Under the pieces are notes generated by a model that was given only the letters and a program-made list of their open reading frames with translations, had not been told where the DNA came from and did no database searches. The position numbers and the translations under genes were made by a program. Below, one piece after another: positions 8,239 through 16,074 of a DNA stretch of 64,000 bases. Origin of the DNA: Bradyrhizobium sp. cir1 (GTDB lineage Bacteria; Pseudomonadota; Alphaproteobacteria; Rhizobiales; Xanthobacteraceae); the NCBI RefSeq assembly GCF_014198245.1, contig NZ_JACIHE010000016.1:62001-126000 (forward strand). Reading direction: 5' to 3'. Within the stretch, counting starts at the first letter, position 1. Every line of letters starts with the position of its first letter.

Positions 8239-8766
8239 TCACGCCGCCGGTGCCACCCGGCTGCCGGTCTCGCGTGCCTGCGCCGCCTGCTGGCGCTCCA
8301 TCATGGTCTGCCACAGCGTGGCGATGCTCACCTGCGTCTGCGGCGCGATCAGGCAGTGGCCCTCATTGTCGAAGCCGCAGAACCGCACCGAGGGGTCTTT
8401 CCTCACTTCGGTCAGCGCCTGGTTGAGCATCTCCAGGCACGTCATGACCTGGCCGATGTCCTGCAGGCGGGCGTGATGCAGGATGTCCATCAGTCGGAAC
8501 GTCATCACCGCGGGCTGGCCGAAACTGATGCCGGGACGCCCGAGCTCGAACAGCACGTTCACGGCGGGAAACACGCCGCGGATGTGCTCGAGCACGCCGG
8601 CCATGTCCTCCACGCTGCAGGCGACAAGATGGGCGGCCTGCGGCGGCGCGGCCGCTTGCGTCCGCGGCGCAAGGCCGAGCGAACTGATCACCTCCTGCTC
8701 GATCCATTGCCGCACCGGGGAGGGTGCATTGCGGATCTGCTCGGCGGTCAAGGTAATTCCGGTCAT
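8239..8766 (-). CDS. Conserved hypothetical cytoplasmic protein
   Basis: This is a 175-residue protein of unknown function, mixed alpha/beta by appearance, with no membrane segment. I chose the ATG at 8766: an AGGAG lies 8 nt upstream, whereas the in-frame ATG at 8772 would be only 2 nt from it. A longer reading from 8988 would start inside a dispersed repeat. Recognisable stretches such as DILHHARLQDIGQVMTCLEML and VRFCGFDNEGHC do not match a family I can name. Confidence 0.68.
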   Translation of the reverse strand: MTGITLTAEQIRNAPSPVRQWIEQEVISSLGLAPRTQAAAPPQAAHLVACSVEDMAGVLEHIRGVFPAVNVLFELGRPGISFGQPAVMTFRLMDILHHARLQDIGQVMTCLEMLNQALTEVRKDPSVRFCGFDNEGHCLIAPQTQVSIATLWQTMMERQQAAQARETGSRVAPAA

Positions 8767-8904
8767 TGGCATTTCTCCTGGGCACTTCTCTCGGGCGGCT
8801 CTCCTTGCCAGTCTAGAAAGCAGGGCATCAGACACGTTGATACGGATCAAGCGGGCCGCTTTGACGATGGCGGCTTTCCCGGGCATGATCGCGCTGCTTC
8901 GCAC

Positions 8905-9008
8905 TAAAGCGCGATGAGATTTGGATGAATCGTCATCGCGCTTTAGGTCGTTGTTTACGCATGATCTTTCCGGAAAACCGCTTCGCACTTTTCCGGATCA
9001 TGCTTTAG
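8905..9008. repeat. Dispersed repeat, TAAAGCGCGATGAG / TTTTCCGGATCATGC family, copy 1
   Basis: An internal hairpin (AAAGCGCGATGAG with the later CGTCATCGCGCTTT) is followed by GCATGATCTTTCCGGAAAAC and CTTTTCCGGATCATGC, which pair with each other. A near-identical full copy is at 13407-13510. Half copies are at 29017-29070 and 56025-56071. It is the best conserved repeat in the window. Confidence 0.85.
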
Positions 9009-9031
9009 GAATTTCTGGGGGATCGCTCGAC

Positions 9032-9838
9032 ATGTTGAGATACGCTCTGGCCGTTGCCTGCTTCATTGGTCTGGCTGGCGGCTCGGCGCAGGCCGCGCGC
9101 TGCGGCGGCGACTTCAACAGCTTCATCGCCACCATGGCCTCGGAAGCGCAGTCAGCCGGTGTCTCGGGAAACGTGACCAGTGCGGCGTTCAGCGGCATCA
9201 CCCAGGACGGCGCCGTGCTCGCCTTCGACCGGCGCCAGCGCTACACCTTCAACAAGAGTTTTGAGCAGTATGTCTCCACCCGCGTCGGCCCGGGCCGCAT
9301 CAATGGCGGCAGGGCGCTGCTGCAGCGCCACGCCGCGCTGCTCTCGCGCATCGAGCAGCAGTTCGGCGTGCCGCGCTATATCCTGGTCGCGATCTGGGGG
9401 CTGGAGAGCGATTTCGGCAAGGGCGACATCGGCAAGCTGCCGGTGATCCGCACGCTGGCAACCCTCGCGCATGACTGCCGCCGCACCGACCTGTTCCAGG
9501 GCGAACTTCTCGCAGCGCTCAAGATCGTGCAGCGCGGCGACCTGCCGCTGCGCGACCTGATCGGCGCCTATGCCGGCGAGATCGGCCAGACCCAGTTTCT
9601 GCCGTCGTCCTACATCAAGTACGGCGTCGATTTCGACGGCGACGGCCATGTCGACCTCCGCCACAGCGTGCCCGACGTGCTCGCCTCGACCGCGAACCTC
9701 CTGCACACCAACGGCTTCAAGATGGGCCAGCCCTACGGCGAAGGCACCGCCAATTTCGAGGCGATGCGCGAGTGGAACAGGGCGGTGGTCTACCGCAAGA
9801 CCATCGGGTATTTCGCCGATCGGCTGGCGGGGCAGTGA
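9032..9838 (+). CDS. Lytic murein transglycosylase (MltB/SLT_2-type), exported
   Basis: The protein (268 aa) starts with a Sec signal peptide (hydrophobic core VACFIGLAGGSAQA, likely cleavage after Ala21) and then has the MltB-like transglycosylase domain. The catalytic Glu is Glu125 in IWGLESDFG, and the GEIGQTQFLPSSYIKYGVDFDGDG block typical of the family follows. It should cleave the MurNAc-GlcNAc bond in peptidoglycan, leaving 1,6-anhydro ends, in the periplasm. The C-terminal peptidoglycan-binding domain found in some relatives is absent. The ATG at 9032 is chosen because upstream sequence is a dispersed repeat and GGGGGA lies about 10 nt before it. Confidence 0.9.
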   Translation: MLRYALAVACFIGLAGGSAQAARCGGDFNSFIATMASEAQSAGVSGNVTSAAFSGITQDGAVLAFDRRQRYTFNKSFEQYVSTRVGPGRINGGRALLQRHAALLSRIEQQFGVPRYILVAIWGLESDFGKGDIGKLPVIRTLATLAHDCRRTDLFQGELLAALKIVQRGDLPLRDLIGAYAGEIGQTQFLPSSYIKYGVDFDGDGHVDLRHSVPDVLASTANLLHTNGFKMGQPYGEGTANFEAMREWNRAVVYRKTIGYFADRLAGQ

Positions 9839-9885
9839 GGGGGGATCCGCTGTAGAGAAGCGGAGTGCTCGCGCACCACACGTGG

Positions 9886-10025
9886 TGTCATCGCCCGGCT
9901 CGACCGGGCGATCCAGTATTCCAGAGACGGCAGTGATTGAGCCGAGAGGCTGCTGCGTACTGGATTCCCCGCCGGAGCCTGTCATCGGGCTCGCCGGAGG
10001 CGAGACCCGGTGGCGGGGAATGACA
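9886..10025. repeat. Intergenic palindrome, TCATCGCCCGGCT...GGCGGGGAATGAC family, copy 1
   Basis: This starts with GTCATCGCCCGGCTCGACCG and ends with GGTGGCGGGGAATGACA; inside are CGATCCAGTATTCCAGAG and a TACTGGAT complement. A second copy is at 14740-14855. It occupies part of a 494-nt gap between the transglycosylase and the receiver gene. Confidence 0.7.
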
Positions 10026-10056
10026 GCGGAGGGGTGCCGCGCGATTTCCCTCCACC

Positions 10057-10200
10057 ATCGCCCTGGCGAAAGCCAGGACCGCATTACCCCAGGGAGTAAT
10101 TGCTACGACGGCTCTCAGTCACCTGCATTGGCTGAGCAAACTGCCGGTCTTCGCCAAACTGAATTCGGTGGTTATGGGTCCTGGCTTTCGCCATGACGAC
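10057..10200. repeat. Intergenic palindromic repeat, GAAA-hairpin family, copy 2
   Basis: CCCTGGCGAAAGCCAGGACC at 10061-10080 faces ATGGGTCCTGGCTTTCGCCA at 10174-10193, the same arrangement as at 652-778. The remaining bases of the gap (10201-10332) hold no gene that I can see. Confidence 0.75.
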
Positions 10201-10332
10201 GACTGAGGGGGTGGTGGCCGCGTCAAGTCTCCGGTCATGGAACCGCGGTTTACATTTTTTTGAAATGAAACCGAACCGTACCCGCACTTGGTTTTTAACA
10301 TAGGTTAGGCAATCGATCACTGGGAGCGGCCG

Positions 10333-10707
10333 ATGGGACAGGCACAGCCATTCCGCGCAACGGCGCTGATCGTTGAAGACGACGTCATGCAGCGGGAGAT
10401 GTTGTGCCTTCTGCTGGAAGAGAGCGGCTATCAGGTCATTCAGTGCGAAAGCGCCGAGGCGGCCGAACGCGTGCTGGAGAAGAGCGCCGGCGCGCTATGC
10501 CTGATGCTGACCGATGTGCAGCTTGCGGGCCGGATGAACGGCGTCGAGCTTGCTTACGTCGCCAAGGAGCGCAATCCGAAGCTCGACGTCGTCGTCACCT
10601 CCGGTCGCCCCTTGAAGCAGCCCTTGCCCGAAGGCGCGAAATTCTGGGCCAAGCCGTGGGCGCCGCTCGATGTGCTGCGCGAGGCCGAGATCGCGCAAAT
10701 GTCCTGA
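10333..10707 (+). CDS. Single-domain response regulator (CheY-like receiver)
   Basis: This 124-residue receiver domain has no output domain. Asp16 and Asp17 form the acidic pocket (VEDDVMQREML), Asp61 in LMLTDVQL is the expected phospho-acceptor, Thr89 in VVTSGRP matches the switch Thr, and Lys107 in FWAKPW is the conserved Lys. The loop after Asp61 has a two-residue insertion (LAGRMNGVEL). No histidine kinase is nearby, so its partner is elsewhere. The upstream GGGAGCGG fits the ATG at 10333. Confidence 0.88.
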   Translation: MGQAQPFRATALIVEDDVMQREMLCLLLEESGYQVIQCESAEAAERVLEKSAGALCLMLTDVQLAGRMNGVELAYVAKERNPKLDVVVTSGRPLKQPLPEGAKFWAKPWAPLDVLREAEIAQMS

Positions 10708-10763
10708 CGGCCGATCGCGCCGCCTGACTTTCCTGCCGCGAGGCGGGGTGATAGCGTTGGTCC

Positions 10764-11375
10764 ATGTCCTGGTCCTTCCTGCTCACCTCGCTGATCGTGG
10801 TCGCCTCGCCCGGTACCGGCGTGCTTTACACGCTGGCGGCGGCACTGACGCGCGGCTCGCGTGCCAGCCTCGCTGCCGCCTTCGGCTGCACGCTCGGGAT
10901 CGTGCCGCACATGTGTGCTGCGATGCTCGGGCTTGCCGCCGTGCTCCACACCAGCGCGCTCGCCTTTGCCGCGCTGAAATGGGGCGGCGTGCTCTATCTG
11001 CTCTACATGTCCTGGCAGGCGCTGCGCGAAACCGGCGCGCTCGCGGTCGACGGCGAGATCCGCGAGCGGTCGAGCGGCCGGGTCGTCGTCACCGGCTTCC
11101 TGATCAACATCCTCAATCCAAAACTGTCGATCTTCTTCCTCGCCTTCCTGCCGCAGTTCGTCGCGGCGGACGAGGCTCATGTGCTGGCGCGGATGCTCGA
11201 GTTGAGCGGTGCCTTCATGGCGATGACCTTTGTGGTGTTCGCCGTCTATGGCCTGTGTGCGGCCTCGGTGCGCGAGCGCGTCATCTCCCGCCCCGCCGTG
11301 ATGGCCTGGCTGCGCCGCAGCTTCGCGGCGGGCTTCGCCGCCCTCGGCGCCAAGCTGGCGTTCGCGGAGCGGTAG
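10764..11375 (+). CDS. LysE/RhtB-family amino-acid exporter
   Basis: The protein (203 aa) has the LysE family layout: an N-terminal helix with the SPGTGVLYTLAAALTRGSRASLAAAFG signature (first part residues 15-21), about six membrane helices and a central NILNPKLSIFFLAFLPQF block diagnostic of the family. It should export an amino acid or derivative across the inner membrane by proton-motive force; the substrate is not predictable. It is downstream of the receiver gene in the same direction with 56 nt between, and may be independent. Confidence 0.88.
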   Translation: MSWSFLLTSLIVVASPGTGVLYTLAAALTRGSRASLAAAFGCTLGIVPHMCAAMLGLAAVLHTSALAFAALKWGGVLYLLYMSWQALRETGALAVDGEIRERSSGRVVVTGFLINILNPKLSIFFLAFLPQFVAADEAHVLARMLELSGAFMAMTFVVFAVYGLCAASVRERVISRPAVMAWLRRSFAAGFAALGAKLAFAER

Positions 11376-11383
11376 GCTTCTCC

Positions 11384-11572
11384 TTCACCTCTCCCCGCTT
11401 CCTTCCTTCACCTCTCCCCGCTTGCGGGGAGAGGTCGGATCGCTCTTGCGATCCGGGTGAGGGGGTACAGATCCATCGACAATCGCGCGTATGGAGAGAG
11501 GCCCCTCACCCCGCCCTCTCAGCGCGAGCGAAGCTCGTCGCGGCCCCGTAAGAACGGGGAGAGGGAGACGCG
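11384..11572. repeat. Intergenic repeat, CTCTCCCCG/CGGGGAGAG family, copy 2
   Basis: This copy shares the block order of 1234-1379 but carries a partial duplication at its left end (TTCACCTCTCCCCGCTTCC occurs before the full unit) and an extra AGCGCGAGCGAAGCTCGTCGC hairpin inserted near the right end. It shows that these repeats accept insertions. Confidence 0.72.
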
Positions 11573-11596
11573 CTAGCTGAGTGCGGAGCAAGGCAA

Positions 11597-11620
11597 TAAA
11601 AAAGCGGGCCTTGCGCCCGC
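11597..11620 (-). terminator. Intrinsic terminator of the small Lys/Ala-rich gene
   Basis: On the minus strand GCGGGC and GCCCGC (11604-11609 with 11615-11620) form a stem over a 5-nt loop and are followed by a T-rich run (A-run at 11597-11603 on the plus strand). A second, longer perfect hairpin sits between it and the gene at 11645-11673. Confidence 0.75.
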
Positions 11621-11691
11621 CACCTTCAAACTCTTCCACCCGATGCCCGGGCGGAGCGAGGCTCCACCCGGGCAAAGAAAAAGAAGCCGCG

Positions 11692-11760
11692 TTACTTCTT
11701 CTTCGCCTTCTTGGCCTTTTTCGCCTTCTTCTTCGCCGCCTTCTTCGCTTTCTTAGCCAT
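11692..11760 (-). CDS. 22-residue Lys/Ala-rich basic peptide
   Basis: This very short gene begins MAKKAKKAAKKK and contains only Met, Ala and Lys, ending in KKK and TAA. On the minus strand a GAGG is placed 5 nt before the ATG, and two hairpins plus a T-run follow, so it looks like a complete transcription unit. The composition resembles the C-terminal tails of bacterial histone-H1-like or HU-type proteins, so nucleic-acid binding is plausible, but no globular domain exists. It could be a nucleoid or ribosome-associated peptide. Degeneracy of codons (AAG and AAA mixed, GCG, GCT, GCC) argues against a simple trinucleotide slip. Confidence 0.7.
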   Translation of the reverse strand: MAKKAKKAAKKKAKKAKKAKKK

Positions 11761-12175
11761 AGTATCCTCTTAGGGTTTAATGGTGGAACGCGACACGAGG
11801 GATGCTCGGCGGAGGGCCAGCCTCGCAATATCCTCGACCATAAACTCAGCAGATTCGCAGGGCTCTGCCCTGTGCTGTCACATCCGTGTCATCGCGTTAT
11901 CCACAGCTCAGATGCATTTTCGGGTGATTTTTGCCCGCGAATCCGCATCGAGCGCGTCGCGACAAGGCCGCGCGGGACGGCGGCGACATGCCTAACGATC
12001 CGACAACGCGGCCGCGCCGTTCATGAATCCAAAACCAAAGGCGCGCTTTGAAGGATCGCAGTGAGACTCCGTTAAGCGCAGCCCACGCATCATTCCCCGC
12101 AAGAAGACGGGGATGGGTCATGGACGGACGGCTGCCAGGAATGGGGGACGGGGCGCTGCGCGTGCCGCACGCGCC
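11761..12175. other. Intergenic region, nothing recognised
   Basis: This 415-nt stretch lies between the small basic peptide gene and the diguanylate cyclase. I see a TTATCCACAG sequence at about 11898, which resembles a DnaA-box-like nonamer, but it is a single copy without neighbours. No coding sequence is supported. Confidence 0.4.
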
Positions 12176-13399
12176 ATGCTGAACGTACCGACACTCTGGA
12201 CGGTCTTCGTCGTCAACTTCCTCGCGCTCGGCCTGATCTGGGCCTATGTGACGCGCTCCTATCCGAAATTCGCGGCTGCGCGGTTCTGGATGGCATCAGC
12301 CTTTGTCGGCGCGGCTGGCGCAATGACGGCGCTGGCGCGTCTGTTTGTATCTTCTCCCGTGCCGCTTCTGCTTGGCGCGGCCGGCATCATTGCGGCGAGC
12401 TGCTTTGCCGCCATGGGTATTCAGCGCTTCTATGATCGGCCGGTGTCATGGCGCCTCATGGGCGGGACAGGCGCCCTGAGCCTCGCCGGCGTCGTGCTCT
12501 TCAAGGTCGGTTTCGACCACATGCAGCTGCGCATGCTCAGCTACACGATCGGCCAGGCTCTGCCGCTGGTATTGGCGCTGCATCTGCTGTTGTCGCCGCC
12601 CGTGGGGCGTGTCAGCCCGGGCGCCAAGCTGTCAGGTATCGTCATCGTGATCATTATCGCGATCTTCCTGGTGCGTACGGTCGGCAACCTGCTCGGCTAT
12701 GATTTCTCGGCCGTCGCGGCCGGTCAGAACCATGCCGTCATGGTGCTGGGGCTGCTGTTCCTGTCGATGACGCTCAATTTCGGCTTCCTGCTGATGGCGA
12801 TGGACCGGCTGCGGGGCGAGGTCGCCGACCTCGCGCTGCTCGACGATCTCACCGGCGTCGCCAACCGGCGCCATCTGCTGCAGCGTCTGTCCGAGGAATG
12901 CGCCCGTTCGGAACGCAGCGGCGAGCCGTTCTCGCTGCTGGTGATCGACCTCGACGGCTTCAAGACCATCAACGACACCTACGGCCACGCCGCGGGCGAC
13001 GATTGCCTGCGGCACTTCACCTTGATGGCGCAGACACGGTTGCGGCCCGGCGACATGCTCGCCCGCACCGGCGGCGACGAGTTCTGCATCGTGCTGCCGT
13101 CATCGTCCCTGCGCGAGGCGGCCGCGATCGCCCGCCGTGTGCTCGAGGTCTGCCGCCAGGATGCCGCAGCCTGCACGGCCAAGGAGATCCCGATCGCGAT
13201 CCCGATCGCGATCTCGATCGGCGTCGCCGAGTGGGATCGCGGCATCGGCCAATTCCCGGACCGCCTCATCGCGCACGCCGACCACGCCCTCTATGCCGCC
13301 AAGAAGAACGGCAAGAACGATTTTGCGGTCTACGATCCGGCCCCGCCGCTCTCGCCGGAGGCGATCGCGCCCGCCGAGACCAAGCGCACATTCGCGTAA
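12176..13399 (+). CDS. Membrane-anchored diguanylate cyclase (GGDEF)
   Basis: The protein (407 aa from the chosen start) has about seven hydrophobic helices in the first 225 residues and a C-terminal GGDEF domain. The active-site signature is intact (GGDEF 299-303), and an RxxD inhibitory site (RPGD 290-293) is correctly placed five residues before it, so product inhibition by c-di-GMP is expected. It makes c-di-GMP from GTP on the cytoplasmic side. No known sensory domain is visible in the membrane part. I chose ATG 12176 rather than 12113 because the first helix then follows directly and the upstream residues are Arg/Gly/Ala-rich. Codons 13188-13223 contain a 12-bp tandem repeat encoding repeated I-P-I-A units. 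Confidence 0.9.
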   Translation: MLNVPTLWTVFVVNFLALGLIWAYVTRSYPKFAAARFWMASAFVGAAGAMTALARLFVSSPVPLLLGAAGIIAASCFAAMGIQRFYDRPVSWRLMGGTGALSLAGVVLFKVGFDHMQLRMLSYTIGQALPLVLALHLLLSPPVGRVSPGAKLSGIVIVIIIAIFLVRTVGNLLGYDFSAVAAGQNHAVMVLGLLFLSMTLNFGFLLMAMDRLRGEVADLALLDDLTGVANRRHLLQRLSEECARSERSGEPFSLLVIDLDGFKTINDTYGHAAGDDCLRHFTLMAQTRLRPGDMLARTGGDEFCIVLPSSSLREAAAIARRVLEVCRQDAAACTAKEIPIAIPIAISIGVAEWDRGIGQFPDRLIAHADHALYAAKKNGKNDFAVYDPAPPLSPEAIAPAETKRTFA

Positions 13400-13406
13400 A
13401 GCCTGC

Positions 13407-13510
13407 TAAAGCGCGAGGAGATTTGGATGAATCGTCATCGCGCTTTAGGTTGTTGTTTGCGCATGATCTTTTCGGAAAACCGCTTCGCACTTTTCCGGAT
13501 CATGCACTAG
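13407..13510. repeat. Dispersed repeat, TAAAGCGCGATGAG / TTTTCCGGATCATGC family, copy 2
   Basis: This is almost base-for-base the same as 8905-9008, including the GATTTGGATGAATCGTCATC centre and the CGGAAAACCGCTTCGCACTT block. It starts only 7 nt after the stop of the diguanylate cyclase. Confidence 0.85.
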
Positions 13511-13535
13511 GATTTGGGTCCGTTGTTGGATCCGC

Positions 13536-14159
13536 ATGATGATGTCTCGCCTGCTCGCGGCCATTCTCGCCGCACTTCTGATCACGCCAGCCGCCGCAAC
13601 CGATGCCGAGCTCGCGAGGATCGCGCGCCTCTCCGGCACGCCCGACATTCCCGGCCTGAAGCTGGTCTGGCTCGCGCCGTGGGGCGAAGTCCGCAGCGCC
13701 CATCCGTGGCGCAACATCATCGTGCACCAGACCGAGGGGCCGGCGGGTTCGGCGCGCGGCGGCGCCGCGGAGCAATCGAGGAATCCGACGCGCCGCGGCG
13801 TCACGGTATGGGTGGAGACCGACGGCACGGTCTACTGGGCCGTCGCCGAGAACCTGGTGCCGACCCACGGCGACGGCGCCAACCGCAACGACAACAAGTA
13901 CATCGACAACAGGCCGACCTATCGCCAGGTCGTTCGCGACAATTCGATCGGCGTTGAGTTCGCCGGCAACTATCCGGATGTCGCGACCGGACCAACAGAG
14001 GCGCAGGTCGCGGCGTGGAGGATCCTCGTGAAGGTGCTGCGTGCGCGCTACGACATCCCGCTCGAGCGCGTCTATGCGCACAACTGGATCGACTACAAGG
14101 ACGCGCGCTATTGCGAAGGCTGCTGGCTCGCGACGCTGGCGAGGATTTGGGGGGAGTAG
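13536..14159 (+). CDS. Exported N-acetylmuramoyl-L-alanine amidase (amidase_2 / PGRP fold)
   Basis: A short signal peptide (MSRLLAAILAALLITPAAA within the first 21 residues) is followed by an amidase_2 domain. The first zinc-binding His is in RNIIVHQTEGP, the second in ERVYAHNWIDYKDARYCEG, where the Cys takes the place of the third ligand seen in relatives. The protein (207 aa) should cut the amide bond between MurNAc and L-Ala of peptidoglycan or cell-wall fragments in the periplasm. Three ATG codons are stacked at 13536, 13539 and 13542; the third leaves the tightest signal peptide. Confidence 0.85.
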   Translation: MMMSRLLAAILAALLITPAAATDAELARIARLSGTPDIPGLKLVWLAPWGEVRSAHPWRNIIVHQTEGPAGSARGGAAEQSRNPTRRGVTVWVETDGTVYWAVAENLVPTHGDGANRNDNKYIDNRPTYRQVVRDNSIGVEFAGNYPDVATGPTEAQVAAWRILVKVLRARYDIPLERVYAHNWIDYKDARYCEGCWLATLARIWGE

Positions 14160-14167
14160 GCCCCAGT

Positions 14168-14271
14168 CGTCATTCCGGGGCGCGACGTAGTCGCGAGCCC
14201 GGAATCCATCCTGCGTCAGAGTTGGTCGATGAATGGATTCCGGGCTCGTGCTTCGCGCGCCCCGGAATGAC
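14168..14271. repeat. Palindromic repeat, GTCATTCCGGGGCGCG family
   Basis: The arm at 14168-14209 pairs with 14233-14271 (outer GTCATTCCGGGGCGCG with CGCGCCCCGGAATGAC), with a CGCGAGCCCGGAATCCAT inner segment matched by ATGGATTCCGGGCTCG. It lies between convergent genes. A fragment of the same family (CATTCCGGAGTGCGACG) is seen near 8168. Confidence 0.8.
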
Positions 14272-14280
14272 ACCGGGAGA

Positions 14281-14622
14281 TCACACCGGCTGCGCCATCC
14301 AACCGAACAGCCGCCGGATCAGACCCGGCCGCCGTGGCAGCTCCGGCGGTTCGTCCACGGCCAGCACGCGTTTGAAGAAGTAGTCCAGGAACACCATGTC
14401 GTTCGGCTCGGTGACGGTGAATTTGTCGTCGCCGAAGAACACGCTGTAATCGTAGAAGAACGGCCCGACGAACGGTACTGTCGCGGTCGACGCATAATCC
14501 TTGGAGATCACGAACTCGGACGGCTCGAGCCCGTGCTCGCGCATCGCCTGCTCGACCTGCGGCAGCTTGCGCATGAACTGGGCTTCGAAGCCGCCGACGG
14601 TGGATTGCAGGATGATCGACAC
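14281..14622 (-). CDS. Conserved hypothetical protein (113 aa)
   Basis: This is a small protein of unknown function with a conserved-looking core (FEAQFMRKLPQVEQAMREHGL, FFYDYSVFFGDDKFTVTEPNDM) and a basic C-terminal helix ending in RRLFGWMAQPV. I take the GTG at 14622 as start: the preceding in-frame residues are translated from a dispersed palindrome and have no sensible composition. No domain name can be given. No signal peptide or membrane helix is seen. Confidence 0.65.
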   Translation of the reverse strand: MSIILQSTVGGFEAQFMRKLPQVEQAMREHGLEPSEFVISKDYASTATVPFVGPFFYDYSVFFGDDKFTVTEPNDMVFLDYFFKRVLAVDEPPELPRRPGLIRRLFGWMAQPV

Positions 14623-14739
14623 GGGGTGTGTCCGTTCGCTCGGTGGTTGCGGTTCGATGTTTTTTGGTCGGTCGACCCGCAGGCGCGGTTCAAGGGTGCA
14701 ACGACTGCTGCGCGACGAGACGCCGGCGGTATTCACTGC

Positions 14740-14855
14740 TGTCATCGCCCGGCTTGACCGGGCGATCCAGTATTCCAGAGTCTTGCGTTGGAGAGCTTGC
14801 TCTCACAATTGACGCCGCGGTGTACTGGATGCCCCGGTCAAGCCGGGGCATGACA
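14740..14855. repeat. Intergenic palindrome, TCATCGCCCGGCT family, copy 2
   Basis: GTCATCGCCCGGCTTGACCG at 14741-14760 is mirrored by CGGTCAAGCCGGGGCATGAC ending at 14853, with CCAGTATTCCAG and TGTACTGGAT as inner parts. It matches 9886-10025 over both ends but has a different centre. Confidence 0.75.
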
Positions 14856-14887
14856 CCGAGGGTGTTGCCGCTTTCAAACACCCAAAC

Positions 14888-14911
14888 AAAAAAGCCGGCG
14901 TTGCCGCCGGC
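14888..14911 (-). terminator. Intrinsic terminator of rpoH
   Basis: On the minus strand GCCGGCG and CGCCGGC (14905-14911 with 14894-14900) form a 7-bp stem with a 4-nt loop followed by six T (plus-strand A-run 14888-14893). It lies 46 nt after the rpoH stop. Confidence 0.85.
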
Positions 14912-14957
14912 TTTCTGTCTTTCGATCCGCCAATCTCTTGCCGCGCAAGCCTCGCGC

Positions 14958-15857
14958 TTAGTGCGCGGCTTCCAGCGCGGCCTGTTCCTGCCTTGCGATC
15001 GTGCCCTTGACCGCGGACTGCACCTTCTCGAAGGCGCGGACCTCGATCTGGCGGACGCGCTCGCGCGACACGCCGAACTCGGCGGCAAGGTCTTCCAGCG
15101 TCATCGGCTCATCGGCGAGGCGGCGAGCCTCGAAGATGCGGCGTTCGCGCGGGTTGAGCACACCCATGGCGCCGTTCAGCGCGTCACGGCGGTGATCATA
15201 CTCCTCGTGCTCCGCCATCATGGCTTCCTGGTTGGGCGTGTTGTCGACCAGCCAGTCCTGCCATTCGCCGGCTTCGCCGTCGTCACGGATCGGCGCGTTG
15301 AGCGACGCGTCGCCACCGAGGCGGCGGTTCATGTCGATCACGTCCTGATCGGTGACGCCGAGGCGCTTGGCAATGATCTTCACCTGGTCGGGGCGGAGAT
15401 CGCCCTCGTCCAGCGCGTTGATCTTGCTCTTCGCCTTGCGCAGGTTGAAGAACAGCTTCTTCTGGTTCGCGGTGGTGCCCATCTTCACGAGCGACCAGGA
15501 ACGCAGGATGTACTCTTGAATCGACGCCTTGATCCACCACATGGCATAGGTGGCGAGACGGAACCCCTTCTCGGGTTCGAAACGCTTCACCGCCTGCATC
15601 AGGCCGACATTGCCTTCCGAGACGACCTCGGAGATCGGCAGGCCGTAGCCGCGATAGCCCATGGCGATCTTGGCCACGAGGCGGAGATGGCTGGTGACGA
15701 GTTGATGTGCCGCGTCGCGATCATCATGCTCCCGCCAACGCTTGGCGAGCATGTATTCCTGCTGGGGTTCCAGCATCGGGAACTTGCGGATCTCGGCGAG
15801 GTAACGGGATAAGCCGGATTCTCCATTGAGGACCGGCAGAGCAGCGGTACGGGCCAT
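14958..15857 (-). CDS. rpoH: Heat-shock sigma factor RpoH (sigma-32)
   Basis: This is a 299-residue alternative sigma factor. It lacks region 1.1, starts SRYLAEIRKFPML (region 1.2), has region 2 (SEGNVGLMQAVKRFEPEKGFRLATYAMWWIKASIQEY), the RpoH-specific box QKKLFFNLR (132-140) and region 4 with VSRERVRQIEVRAFEKVQ. It directs transcription of heat-shock genes. Several rpoH paralogues occur in Bradyrhizobium, and I cannot say which this is; no ROSE-type thermosensor is evident in front of it. The ATG at 15857 is supported by GGAGGG 7 nt upstream. A terminator follows. Confidence 0.96.
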   Translation of the reverse strand: MARTAALPVLNGESGLSRYLAEIRKFPMLEPQQEYMLAKRWREHDDRDAAHQLVTSHLRLVAKIAMGYRGYGLPISEVVSEGNVGLMQAVKRFEPEKGFRLATYAMWWIKASIQEYILRSWSLVKMGTTANQKKLFFNLRKAKSKINALDEGDLRPDQVKIIAKRLGVTDQDVIDMNRRLGGDASLNAPIRDDGEAGEWQDWLVDNTPNQEAMMAEHEEYDHRRDALNGAMGVLNPRERRIFEARRLADEPMTLEDLAAEFGVSRERVRQIEVRAFEKVQSAVKGTIARQEQAALEAAH

Positions 15858-16074
15858 AGGGAAGCCCTCCAAAGGTTCAGGCCCCCGATAGCGGCGGGCC
15901 AGGCAGACGACCGCTGTGTTAAAGCCGGCCGTAGCTGCGATGTTCCGTTGGTCATTTCCAACGCAAGCGCAATATACCCCATAGGGGGTCAAAAAGGGAA
16001 GGATTGCTGACGTCACGTCCCCGTGTGGCAGCTATAACTTTTTGTAATGTAACACTTTTCCAAAAAGGCCTGCG

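Noticed and set aside
8767..8988. N-terminal extension of the hypothetical protein at 8239
   Set aside because: The extension is translated from a dispersed repeat; the AGGAG at proper distance from ATG 8766 decides the shorter start.
11898..11907. TTATCCACAG, a DnaA-box-like sequence
   Set aside because: Only one clear box is seen, with no AT-rich unwinding region or origin genes nearby, so an origin is not supported.
15858..16074. RNA thermosensor (ROSE-like) or heat-shock promoter before rpoH
   Set aside because: I find a CCCCTATGGGG palindrome but no ROSE-type UUGCU pairing with the ribosome-binding site and no CTTG element at the correct distance.
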